Below, one piece after another: positions 48,886 through 58,500 of a stretch of 64,000 bases of DNA. The DNA lies in assembly GCA_026413225.1 (NCBI GenBank), contig CM048552.1, positions 45,833,001 through 45,897,000 of the forward strand, read 5' to 3'. The notes under the pieces were generated by a model. It worked only from the letters and a program-made list of their open reading frames with translations. It was not told the origin of the DNA and ran no database searches. A program made the translations under genes and the position numbers. The first letter of the stretch is position 1, and every line of letters starts with the position of its first letter. Source of the DNA: Otis tarda. Taxonomy: Eukaryota > Chordata > Aves > Otidiformes > Otididae.

Positions 48886-48890
48886 CCAAG
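48886..48890. repeat. Target site duplication, right copy (CCAAG)
   Basis: Matches the left copy at 47984-47988 and directly follows the LTR terminus TGACA. Confidence 0.85.
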
Positions 48891-48914
48891 GCACTAAAAG
48901 TACATATATTTTGC

Positions 48915-49026
48915 ACAAGTGTCAAGATGTTGGCCATGTGGGGGCTGAAGGGGCCTCTGTGAGGAAAGGCTGGGGCTGCCCCATGCTGGACGTGGCTGAT
49001 TCCAGCCAGCTCAAATGGACTGTAGC
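48915..49026 (+). mobile_element. Fragment of a second LTR (ERVL-like, tentative)
   Basis: The segment around GGGGCTGAAGGGGCCTCTGT and GCTGGGGCTGCCCCATGCTG, followed by GATTCCAGCCAGCTCAAATG, resembles the 5' part of a common bird LTR that I recall as zebra finch LTR5-like. Only ~110 bp are recognisable and no ends or duplications are seen. The family name is from memory and unverified. Confidence 0.45.
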
Positions 49027-49196
49027 ACTGTAGGATGCAGCTCAGCCCCTTGACCGGGATGGGGGCACCTCTAGGAAAAGATATTGAAAAAAGGATAGCA
49101 AATACTAAGAAAAAGGAACAGCAAGGCAAGAAGCTAAGGAGGTGCTCCATGGCAGGACTAGACACACCTCAAAGGCACTGCTGCCCATGCAGGACC
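49027..49196. other. Unassigned GC-richer DNA
   Basis: It lies between the LTR fragment and a CR1 fragment. It includes a CAGCAAGGCAAGAAGCTAAG stretch of possible repeat origin, but I cannot name the family. Confidence 0.4.
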
Positions 49197-49332
49197 CTGA
49201 TGTGAGCAATAAGATACCTTTAGTCTTCTTTGTCAGAAGTGCACATGGCTGGCCCATGGTTGTCTCAGTGTCCACCAGGATCTCTAGGGCCTTCTGTACA
49301 AAGTTGATTTCCAGCCAGCCACAAGTGTTGAG
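49197..49332 (-). mobile_element. Decayed CR1 RT fragment
   Basis: On the minus strand this matches the middle of the CR1 RT C-terminal half. The islands are TTTAGTCTTCTTTGTC, the CTCAGTGTCCACCAGGATCT block (counterpart of DLGVLVD), and TTGATTTCCAGCCAGCC. The match fades on both sides, so neither 5' nor 3' end is present. No open frame remains. Confidence 0.6.
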
Positions 49333-51197
49333 TATTACTTGTTTTCTGGTTACACCTACTACTGCTGACTCTAGACCTCGTGCAGTGTACTGAGCGTGGG
49401 GAGAACTTCTGTGGGGAACCGTGACGTTTTAATAGTGTTCTTTAAAGCGTTTATGACAATTCCTACAGTGTCTTGCTGCAGATATCTCTACTTCTGCCGT
49501 AGAAGAATAAGAACTACAGTAGTCAAGTTTGAAAATGCTTCTGATTGGAGCTAGACTACATCATTTTAGTGAAAACATATTTCATAGATCCTGGAAGCTG
49601 AGATAAGGTTCATGGAGTAAGAGTTTGCAGTAAGGATTTTAATTGTTTTCAAACTCATAGTCAGGTGCGAGTCACTCAACTGGGTATGCAGTCTGTAGCC
49701 TGAATTAGTCTCTCTCCTAGGTTCTTTTCACAGCCTGCAGACTTCTAGCCACTGCAGCCCATGAAGTCCAAAGTGTGACTCAGCTCATCCTAAATGAGAC
49801 ATGTATATATATCAGACAGTTTGCACCCCGGTGTCTATTTCATTTCACTGACTACAAAAAAAGGGCCTAGTCTGACTTGCTTAAGTATTTACAGTAAAAA
49901 GGCAAATAAAACTGGATTAAATTTTTCCAACCTATTTAGTCTCCTTCAGGAAGGTGAGCAAGCCATCTTCTTTTCCTCATTTACACAGAATATAACTATT
50001 TCAACAGAGATAAACACAGGTATAGATTTAACAAGATAAGTCCTACTACCAGATAGCAGAGAAAATCAAATAACTTAGTTCCACCATCTGCATGAATTTG
50101 TTGTTATGAAACTAATCTTTAAGATGACCATAATCTCTAAAGGATTTTCATTCAGAAATGGTCTTGTACATTAAAATAAACCACACATTATTACATGCAG
50201 GGCAATTACTTTGCTATTTTATTGGGTGAAATATTGAGTTTGGGAGTTGTAAGAAATTCCACAGGATACTTTCATGTTTCTAAGTAGACCACAGGGGAAA
50301 AAAGCTGTCTCGTGTCACATTTCCTCTTCAATCAGTCTTGGAGGATGTGACCTGTCTGAAAGATTGATCGAGCACTCACAGCTGTGCTAGTTATTCTGTG
50401 TGTAGATCTACTTCATTTCTACTTCACCTTGTTTGCAATGTATTTCAGAAGTGGAAGACTACATCCAGAAGTAATCACAGTCAGAGAAAACAAAGTTTTT
50501 ATGTTTATGTTTTCCTTCTGTTTATTTCATGTGAGAGAGTAAAAAAGTCAGACATTTCAAGTAACTTCTTTCAAAGAGCGTGGTGTTAGTTCTCTATAAG
50601 GAACTAACACAATGAAAAGGCTTTGTTTGAGTTAATTAGCACCAGAAAGAACTAATAAGAGTCAATTGAACCACTATATCTATATACCATACTTGCATCT
50701 AATGTTGCAAGGAAGAGCAGGAAACTAGAAGCAGAAAAATCAAAAGCATGGTAGGAATTTGAGAAACAGTAACTCATGACAAGAAATGAAAATTTTTTGA
50801 CTCATGGCAAGTCATCCAAGATAATATTTTGGACAGTAACTAACTAAAGCAAGCAAGAAGAAGATGGGAAAACAAAACATCAAATATGGATGTACCTCTT
50901 AACTGAAATGTTTCTTATCTAGTATTTTGGCACATCCAGTGTTCAATAAATTGTTTGAATCCTTTAAAATTTCCCCTGTGCAAGATAAGGACAGTCCAAA
51001 TAGAGGAGACAGCAGTTTGTTACCATACAGACTGTCAGATAGCAGTGAGTAAGTTTATTCAACCTCAATTTCAAAGTTCTAAGGAGAAACTCATCAAGTT
51101 TCCATGACTATCCTAGTCAGAAAGTCATTGTTAGGTTTCAACTGTTGTTTCCTTCTTCTAGGTAAAATTTAGGAAATCTTGCTGTTTTGCCCCTTAA
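49333..51197. other. Unique DNA, no gene recognised
   Basis: About 1.9 kb has no recognisable gene. It includes a 10-bp-arm hairpin at 50583-50610. The first ~100 bp (to about 49430), with an unusual CpG content, may belong to an unidentified repeat. Confidence 0.5.
50583..50610. repeat. Hairpin, 10-bp perfect arms
   Basis: The arm GTGTTAGTTC (50583-50592) is separated by an 8-base loop (TCTATAAG) from its exact reverse complement GAACTAACAC (50601-50610). No downstream T-run, gene or transposon end is associated with it. Confidence 0.85.
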
Positions 51198-51231
51198 GAA
51201 ATTACTTCACCTTAAAAGGTGAAGTAATTTC
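51198..51231. repeat. Perfect inverted repeat, 16-bp arms
   Basis: The arm GAAATTACTTCACCTT (51198-51213) and its exact reverse complement AAGGTGAAGTAATTTC (51216-51231) are separated by only AA. A perfect 16-bp near-palindrome is rare by chance in 64 kb. It directly precedes the ATG of the chimeric frame at 51232. No transposon end or target duplication is visible. Confidence 0.95.
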
Positions 51232-51816
51232 ATGACTTTTGGAAAAACTATTCCTTCTAACTTATCACAAAAGTGCTGTTGTGTGGCTGTAAAAAAAAAT
51301 CTAATCATATGTGTTCAAGCACAATTTCCAAGCCATATCTTTCGTACTTGTGATTTAACAGCTTTCCCAAATGGATCCAAACATCCTCATATCTACATGG
51401 AACTGAGTGACTTCATACAGGTCACTTCATACAGTGACCTTGACAGGCTGGAGAGGTGGGCCTGTGCCAACCTCATGAAGTTCAACCAGGCAAAGTACAA
51501 GGTCCTGCACCTGGGTCGTGGCAATCCCAGGCACAAATACAGGCTGAGCGGGGAATGGATTGAGAGCAGCCCTGAGGAGAAGGACTTGGGAGAGCTGGTG
51601 GACGAGAAGCTCAACATGAGCAGGCAACGCCCCCTTGCGGCTCAGAAGGCCAACCGCATCCTGGGCTGCATCAAGAGAAGCGTGGCCAGCAGGTCGAGGG
51701 AGGTGATTCTCCCCCTCTACTCTGCCCTGGAGAGACCCCACCTGGAGTACTGTGTCCAGTTCTGGAGCCCCCAACATAACAAGGCATGGACCAGTTGGAG
51801 AGGGCCACGAAGATGA
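51232..51816 (+). pseudogene. Chimeric ORF: unique N-terminus joined to CR1 RT fragment
   Basis: This is a 194-codon frame. The first ~68 residues come from unique DNA and a 14-bp tandem repeat; the rest is the CR1 RT C-terminal region starting [16 protein letters not shown], after motif C. Relative to the copy at 3927, the CR1 part lacks one base and then a 12-base block near 51782-51815, which throws the frame. A second frame (51786-52139) carries the following [14 protein letters not shown] region and is again shifted near 52043. The catalytic RT motifs are missing, so no enzyme can result. Confidence 0.6.
51407..51434. repeat. 14-bp tandem duplication at CR1 5' junction
   Basis: GTGACTTCATACAG (51407-51420) is followed directly by GTCACTTCATACAG (51421-51434), a 13 of 14 match. 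The CR1 sequence starts immediately after it at TGACCTTGACAGG. It could be a footprint of the integration or of repair at the truncated 5' end. Confidence 0.75.
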
Positions 51817-52248
51817 TCAGAGGGCTGGAGCACCTCTCCTATGAGGACAGGCTGAGAGAGTTGGGGCTGTTCAGCCTGGAGAAGAGGAGGCTCTGGGGAG
51901 ACCTGATAGCGCTCTTCCAGTACCTCAAGGGGGCCTACAAGAAAGATGGGGAGAGGCTGTTCAGTAGGGCCTGTTGTGATAGGACAAGGGGTAATGGTTT
52001 TAAAATAGAGGGGGGTAGATTTAGATTGGAAATTAGGAAAAAAATTTTTTACAATGCAAGTTGTAGAACACTGGAACAGGTTGCCCAGAGAGGTAGTGGA
52101 AGCCCCATCCCTGGAAACGTTCAAGGCCAGGTTGGATGAGGGTCTGAGCAACCTGATCTAGTCAGGGATGTCCCTGCTTCTTGCAGGGGGGTTGGACTAG
52201 ATGACCTTTGAAGGTCCCTTCCAACTCTAACCATTCTATGATTCTATA
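51435..52248 (+). mobile_element. Young 5'-truncated CR1 LINE
   Basis: An 814-bp CR1 copy is highly similar to 3927-5141, beginning just after the FADD region. It contains the C-terminal RT region, the 3' UTR (TGTCCCTGCTTCTTGCAGGG, with one extra T) and a short tail ATTCTATGATTCTATATG. Small deletions break the frame at about 51785, 51807 and 52043. The number of differences from 3927-5141 is low, so both probably derive from the same recent wave. Confidence 0.93.
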
Positions 52249-54454
52249 TGCACGTAGAATCAGACTCATAGATACGGAATCAAGATCATAGAAAACAGAA
52301 TGTCAAAATTTCAGAAACTACAAGTCATAATAATTTTACAGTGAAGAATGACCAAGAATTATTAAATTGTTATTATTTATTGAGGTATGACAAGGGACCA
52401 TCCTATGTGATAGATTCAATAATTATGACATTACCCTGGTGTATGTACATATCAAGCTATGTTCCTTGAAAAACTCATAAACCCCAGCAGCAATTAAAAA
52501 ATAAACAAACAAACAAACAAAATTCCCAAACCTACAAACTCAGAACTGAAAACTAAAACTATACTATCCAAAATTGATTGTTCAGGAGTTGACTAATATT
52601 TGAAAGTTTTAAACAGTCAGCAAAGCTAGCTGCCTTAAAAATGATCTAATGAAAATGTTATCTTAACCTATGATTTTGCCTAGATTTTTAAATGTATGTC
52701 ATAGAAAGAAAATGAAGGCAAAATATAGACTAGGGTTTTTAAATATATTTTTGGTCAAGGAAACATAGTTTCCATTCACTCAAATGAAGTAAAAATGAAA
52801 AAAAAAAAGTCATCACAGTAATTTGTTCCATAGCATTTGATACTGTAGATTATAAAATGCCAGCACTTTTAGAGACATGGATGTTGGAAAAAATAAAAAA
52901 CATTTCCTTTCACCTACATATCAATATTTAAGCAATAGCTTAAAAGTAACAAAGAGATGAATTCAATCAAACTCCCTTGACCTAGCAAGAGAGGTATCAA
53001 AGCAAAATTGAAACCCTCTGTTGAAGTAAAAGAAATGTTAAGACAGCTCACTGCAGTTGAAAACCCATAATAGGCTCCCAAGTATGTCTGAAAAACTTCA
53101 GAGTTGCATTTAATTATTTGAGATGAGAATCTGAGACACTTAGCTGATTGTAGGAGCAAAATGTAAAAGTATTAGGTTAAAAGTTAAATGTCCTGAATGA
53201 TAAATTTCTTCTTAGATCTTTAGTGATGTTACAAAACATTACGATTCTTTGTAGGCTAGTTAAACTAATCCTAGGGGTTAAATTTTACTTGGTCTTAATT
53301 TAAATTCCCCTACCTCTTAACAAAAAAAATATAAATCAAATCTGATAGAAAAAGTCTGTGGCTTTTTTAGTCTTTCTTTTTTTTTTTTTATGAATGTCAC
53401 TGCTTTTAATATTGAGTAGACAAAAAAAATTAGAAAGTTACACTAAGAAAAACCAATTGTTTCGTAATGTAAGAAAAAGACACTATTATAAAATAATATA
53501 GTTTGTTACCATTACATTAAGTCATTAAATACTTGCAATATTTCCAGTTCAAATCAAACCAAAAGGATAAACTGAAGATTCCTATAGGTGTTTAAAGGTT
53601 GCTTATCTCAAACTAAGTTCTGAGCTATTTTTACAACTATACAGAAAATTCCATTAATCTTGAAATTGATCATTGGTGACTTTGGAAGTCAAGATTTCTA
53701 TGCTTTCTCATGTACCTGTAATCAGGTAAATGGGTATGGATCTCAGTCTTAAAATCTCATATCACATGCAAATTATCTACTTCTTTCTACACAGCTACAA
53801 GTGTTTTTCAGTCTGCAGCTTCAGCTTAAAGTAATTCTTACAATTAGCAATAAGAAAGAGCATTTAATCAAAATGAAGACCTACAGAACTTCTGTATGTG
53901 TTATAAGTTCACACACAAGTTTGACAGCTAAAGCAAAGGATATATAAAGAGGATAACCACATTAAGACCAGTAAGTGTTAACTAATCACCTATTAATGAC
54001 TGTATGAAACAGCAAATGCTCTGACAAATTGAAAAGTGGTGTGTTATTTAGTGTTAAGATCAACATTGCTTTCCCCTGCCTCTGAAAATTCATTTAATTT
54101 CACAGAATATTAGGTATTAGTTTTGGTTTTGGCTGTATGTCAGTTTTTAGAGTCTGTTTCTTTCAAATCTATTAACTGTAAGCTCAGTGAACCACATATG
54201 AAAATCTCTGCCTGTCCACAGTATTTATTAACAGAAGAGCTGAGCCAGAATGAGGGTACTGAAGGCTCTTACAGCCCAGCTTCACTTGGCCTTACTCCAA
54301 CAGACATGAAAATTATGTTTACACCAATATTACTGAAAAACATTGCCCAATATGAAGAGATTCAGAGAGCTGAACAATTGGTGCTAAGGGCCTGACATCC
54401 ACACTATATGTGTGGTGGGGGATGGGATGGGGGGTCAGAGGGTGTATACAGAGC
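52249..54454. other. Unique AT-rich DNA, no gene recognised
   Basis: About 2.2 kb. It has an (AAAC)4-type tract near 52503-52521 and a 90-codon frame at 54123-54395 (ending EEIQRAEQLVLRA) that I cannot assign. There is no repeat family or RNA gene. Confidence 0.5.
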
Positions 54455-54790
54455 TACCATTGTGGGCGAGCCCCGACAGGCAGCCAAGCCCCACACAGCC
54501 ACTCACTCACAGCCCTGCAGCCGGATAGGGGAGACAATTGGAAGGATATAACTGAAAAAACTCATAGGTTCAGATAAAGGCAATTTAATATATAAAGCAA
54601 AATCTGTGCCTGCCATCACAGCAAAATAAGAAATTCATTCACTACTTCCCATCGTCAGGCAGATGTTTAGCTATTTCCAGGAAAGCAGGGCCTAATCGTT
54701 TCCTGGGAAGACAAACACCGTCACTCTGAATATCCCCTGTCCATTCTTCTTCCTTCTTCCCTGCAGCTTTTATTGCTGAGTGTGACACCA
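54455..54790 (-). mobile_element. LTR fragment of an endogenous retrovirus
   Basis: On the minus strand this matches the 3' part of a common bird LTR. Islands in plus orientation are GGGGAGACAATTGGAAGGAT, AAAACTCATAGGTTCAGATA, the AAAGGCAATTTAATATATAA block (containing the polyadenylation region) and CCTGGGAAGACAAACACCGT, ending at GCTTTTATTGCTGAGTGTGA (TATA neighbourhood). The element stops where a CR1 begins and may resume after 55563 (ATAATCAAGAATATCC). No coding region is present. The family assignment is from memory. Confidence 0.6.
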
Positions 54791-55563
54791 CAGAATCACA
54801 GAATCATTAAGGTTGGACTTCTAAGATCAAGTCCAACTGCCAACCAAACACCACCATGCCTACTAAACCATGTCCCAAAGTGCCATGTCTACATGTTTTT
54901 TTAACACCTCTAGGGATAGTGACTCCACCACTTCCCTGGGCAGCCTATTCCAATGCTTGACAACACTTTTGGTGATGACATTTTACTTAATATCCAATCT
55001 AAACCTCCTCTGGCACAACTTGAGGCCATTTTCTCTTGTCCCATTACTAGTTACTTGGGAGAAGATGCCAAAACCCAACTCACTACAACCTCCTTTCAGG
55101 TAGTTGTAAGGAGAGATAAGGTCTACGCTTCCTCTTCTCCAGATTAAACAATTCCAGTTCCCTCAGCCACTCCTCATAAGACTTGTTCTCCAGACCCTTC
55201 ACTAGCTTAATTGTCCTTCTTTGGACACACTCCAGAACCTCAGTGTCTTTCTTGTAGTGAGGGGACCAAAACTGAACACAGTATTCAAGATGTGACCTCA
55301 CCAGCTGCAAGTACAGGGGTACAATCACTTCCCTAGTCCTATTGGCCATACTATTTCTGAGAGAAGTCAGAATGCTCTTGGCCTTCTTGGCAGCCTATAT
55401 ACACTGCTGGCTCGTGTTCAGCCAGCTGTCGATCAACACTCCCAGGTCCTTTTCCACTGGGCAGCTTTCCAGTCACTCTTCCCTAGCCTGTAGCATTACA
55501 TGGGGTTGTTGTGACCCAAGTGCAGGACCTGGCACTTAGCCTTGTTAAATCTTATACAATTGA
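54791..55563 (-). mobile_element. Mid-age CR1 LINE, inverted twin of 44443-46135
   Basis: This 0.77-kb minus-strand CR1 runs from the 3' tail (CACAGAATCACAGAATCAT) through the 3' UTR and RT C-terminal region to a point corresponding to the ANLMKF neighbourhood (ACCTGGCACTTAGCC near 55526-55540). Over the RT part it is nearly identical to 45370-46130. It encodes the same unusual [21 protein letters not shown] segment and shares derived changes such as [20 protein letters not shown]. The frame is open for 88 codons (55349-55083) and then broken. Confidence 0.92.
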
Positions 55564-58500
55564 CATAATCAAGAATATCCTATTCCAGACATCTATTTTA
55601 TTCCTTACAGTTTAAGCAAAATACCAACAGACATCGCAGAAGATACTGCAAGACCTAGTCTTGTTTAGAATAACAGGTGACTGGTAAGAAAATTATTGCT
55701 TCCTACATGCTAATGATAAACTACAGGAAGGGAAACGAATGATTAAAGATGAAAAGTAAAAGCACTTCAATGTAATCCCGTAATAACAGTATTAACATGC
55801 TTGTAAGTTTACTTTATTTCTAGTGGGATTTTTGCTACATTTTATTGTAGAAATGAAACTAAATTTTAAACTGAGACTGAGAGGGTATCTATTTTATGTA
55901 TTTCTCCTGAGCTAAAATTAATGACAACTGAATACCTATATCCAAGATGTTGAGGCAAGTGACAAATGCAAAGTCATTATCATTACTGGAGGATCAGAAA
56001 ATCATGATTCAAGGTCCATTAACATAGGACAGGAAATCTTTCAGAAGACCTCTTGGCAATAATTTGCAAAAACATCTGTATTCTACCAAGCAGGCATTTT
56101 TTCCTAAAAACCAAGATGATTAAAATAGCTGCTTCTATTTGCAGCTTGTTAATCTTATGACAATTAGGATGATGATAAGATACATAAGACACTACAGACT
56201 TAGGTTTACTTCAGGTGCTGAATAAGTTGTAGACACATAGAAGCTTGTAAAAACTATAAATTTTGCATCCAAAGGATCTACAGAAAGCCCAAAACATAGG
56301 ACATATGTACACTTTTTTCCAGATAAAACTTTTATTTTGTCTCACAGTAAATCTCCATGGGCTTCATAGAGAACTTTGACTTAATTTCATACTTTCTTCT
56401 TGTCATTTACATAAAGGTAATTAATTCAATAAAGCCAGAGAAATCTGATAGAGTAACAAAATAATCAGAATATGTGACAAAACATAATCTACCTGGCTGT
56501 ATACAACAAAACATTCAATATAAGGATGTGCAAGAGACTAACTGGCAGCCAAGTACCAGTGCTGATTTACTCCACAGGACTAATGGCTGACTGGTATATT
56601 GCCATTAGGAAGTAGTAGAGTACTTGAGAATGGAATAAATTTGGAAGTGAAGGCAAATAACTAATGGAATACGGAAAAAGGCTTCTACTAAATAAAGATA
56701 GCCAAATTAATTTTTAATTTTTAACTCACTTGAAAATCCTGGGCTTGAAATGTCGGCTCAGGCTTGAGTGACGGTGTTTGTACTCTTTTAAGGGAAGACT
56801 GAGATAAAAGGAGGAATAACAGATAAAAAGCTAGGGAAAAATACACAATGAGAGCTAGAAAACATAGTAGGCAGAGTAAAGTAATGATATGGATGAGTTT
56901 GAGAGGTTTGTAAAAGAAAAAATTCTGCACAGGATAGTATTTGTAGTGAAAGCGTTCGGTTTCTTAAAACTGAGACTGAAGCTAGTTCATTTGCATGATC
57001 ACTTCCATCTCACCTTTCCTACAATTAAATGAAGCCACTTTTCCAGGTATTTTTAAAGGCAGCATATGGGAGATGTCTTTAAACAGAGTTTGACACAAAG
57101 CAAGCATCCTTCATTGTATAGCTCTTTCCACTGTGGAGTAAGGACATCTGGGTAGTTACTGTTGACTCATACAACTCATTCTCTTTCCAAAAGTTTTTTT
57201 TTTTGTGCGTGTGTGTGTTCACATCTTGACATTTATTTTCTTAATTAAAAAAGAAATTGTACTGTTATGACCTTGCACACATGCTTACGTACGTGAAGTG
57301 GACTATACAATAGCATCTTGGCTGTGTTTCGGGGAAAAAGTCACTGAGTTTGTAATTAAGTCTGTAATTCTTGCTAGGCGCAAAGAGTATATGGGGTTAC
57401 TGGCCATGTATACTACCTCAGGGGACAGCAAGAGCATTCTATTTTCCAAGAGAAGGAGAAGTGGGAGCCAAGGGTGACAGCAAGGCAGGCAGGGCAGACA
57501 GCTCCTTGACGGAACTGCCATCAAACAACATTCAAGCAGAGGAGGCTCAGTGACAATAACCAGCTTCAGCCAAGAGTCCAGGGACTGCCAGACAAGTTCT
57601 TGGTGATGAGACAGATATAAGGTTGAGCCAGGATGTCAAGTCAGAGGTCAGGATCAGCCAAGTCAAGCACAGACATACCTAAAGCATATCTCATGCTGTA
57701 GGTACGGACCAATTGGAAGGACTTGCACTTAAATGCAGTTCTCAAATGAAGAGGGTAAACCCCTAATGAGTCACAACTCATACTCACAGCTCTTTCTCAC
57801 ATTTCACTCTGATGCAGGGTTTCACATTTGCACCATTGTTGGGAGCTGTCAAGGAAGAGATTGTAGAGGCTGACGGTGTGCTCAGGTCTCTGGTGCTTGT
57901 TTGTATGATTGGAAGTGTAAGTTAAAGCCCAAGGTTTATTGTATCCACTCCTTTTTGCAGTCAGGTAGAAAGCTAAATCTCTTAAAAGTTAATAATTGTC
58001 AGAAATTATGGGACAGAATTTCTGATAAGAGAAAGAAAGGTTCTTCCACATTCCTTACATGTATATAGAAAATAGAACATCTTAGAAAAAAAGAAGTGTG
58101 GACAACAGCATAGGTAGGTGGCTACAGGTACAGTTTAAGTCGTTCTTACATTTCAATTTTGTAGCTTCTAACATATTCCAGGCTTTGTACCTACTTTGAT
58201 TTTCAGGTCTCTCTGTTCCCAGTATAGCACAGGGAGTTTATAAAATTGTTCAACAGCTTTTTTTTTTGCTTTTTTTTTAAAAAAAAAAAATTCTTCCCAA
58301 ACCAGAAATGGTTTAGCTATTTTTACTTTAATATGATTGTTGATGCATTTCTTGTCTAGTTGAGGTTAGATAAATCCATAGCTGCAACTCCTGTATATCA
58401 GTTCTTCACAAAATATTTGCAGGAATTATAATCTGACTGACACTGACTGGGTGTTCCAGTGAATCAGCAAAAATTCTTGTTTTTATCCTAAAAATCTTTA

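Noticed and set aside
54123-54395. 90-codon frame ending in EEIQRAEQLVLRA as a gene
   Set aside because: No recognised homology, no initiation or splice evidence, and it lies next to LTR debris; noted in the intergenic entry only.
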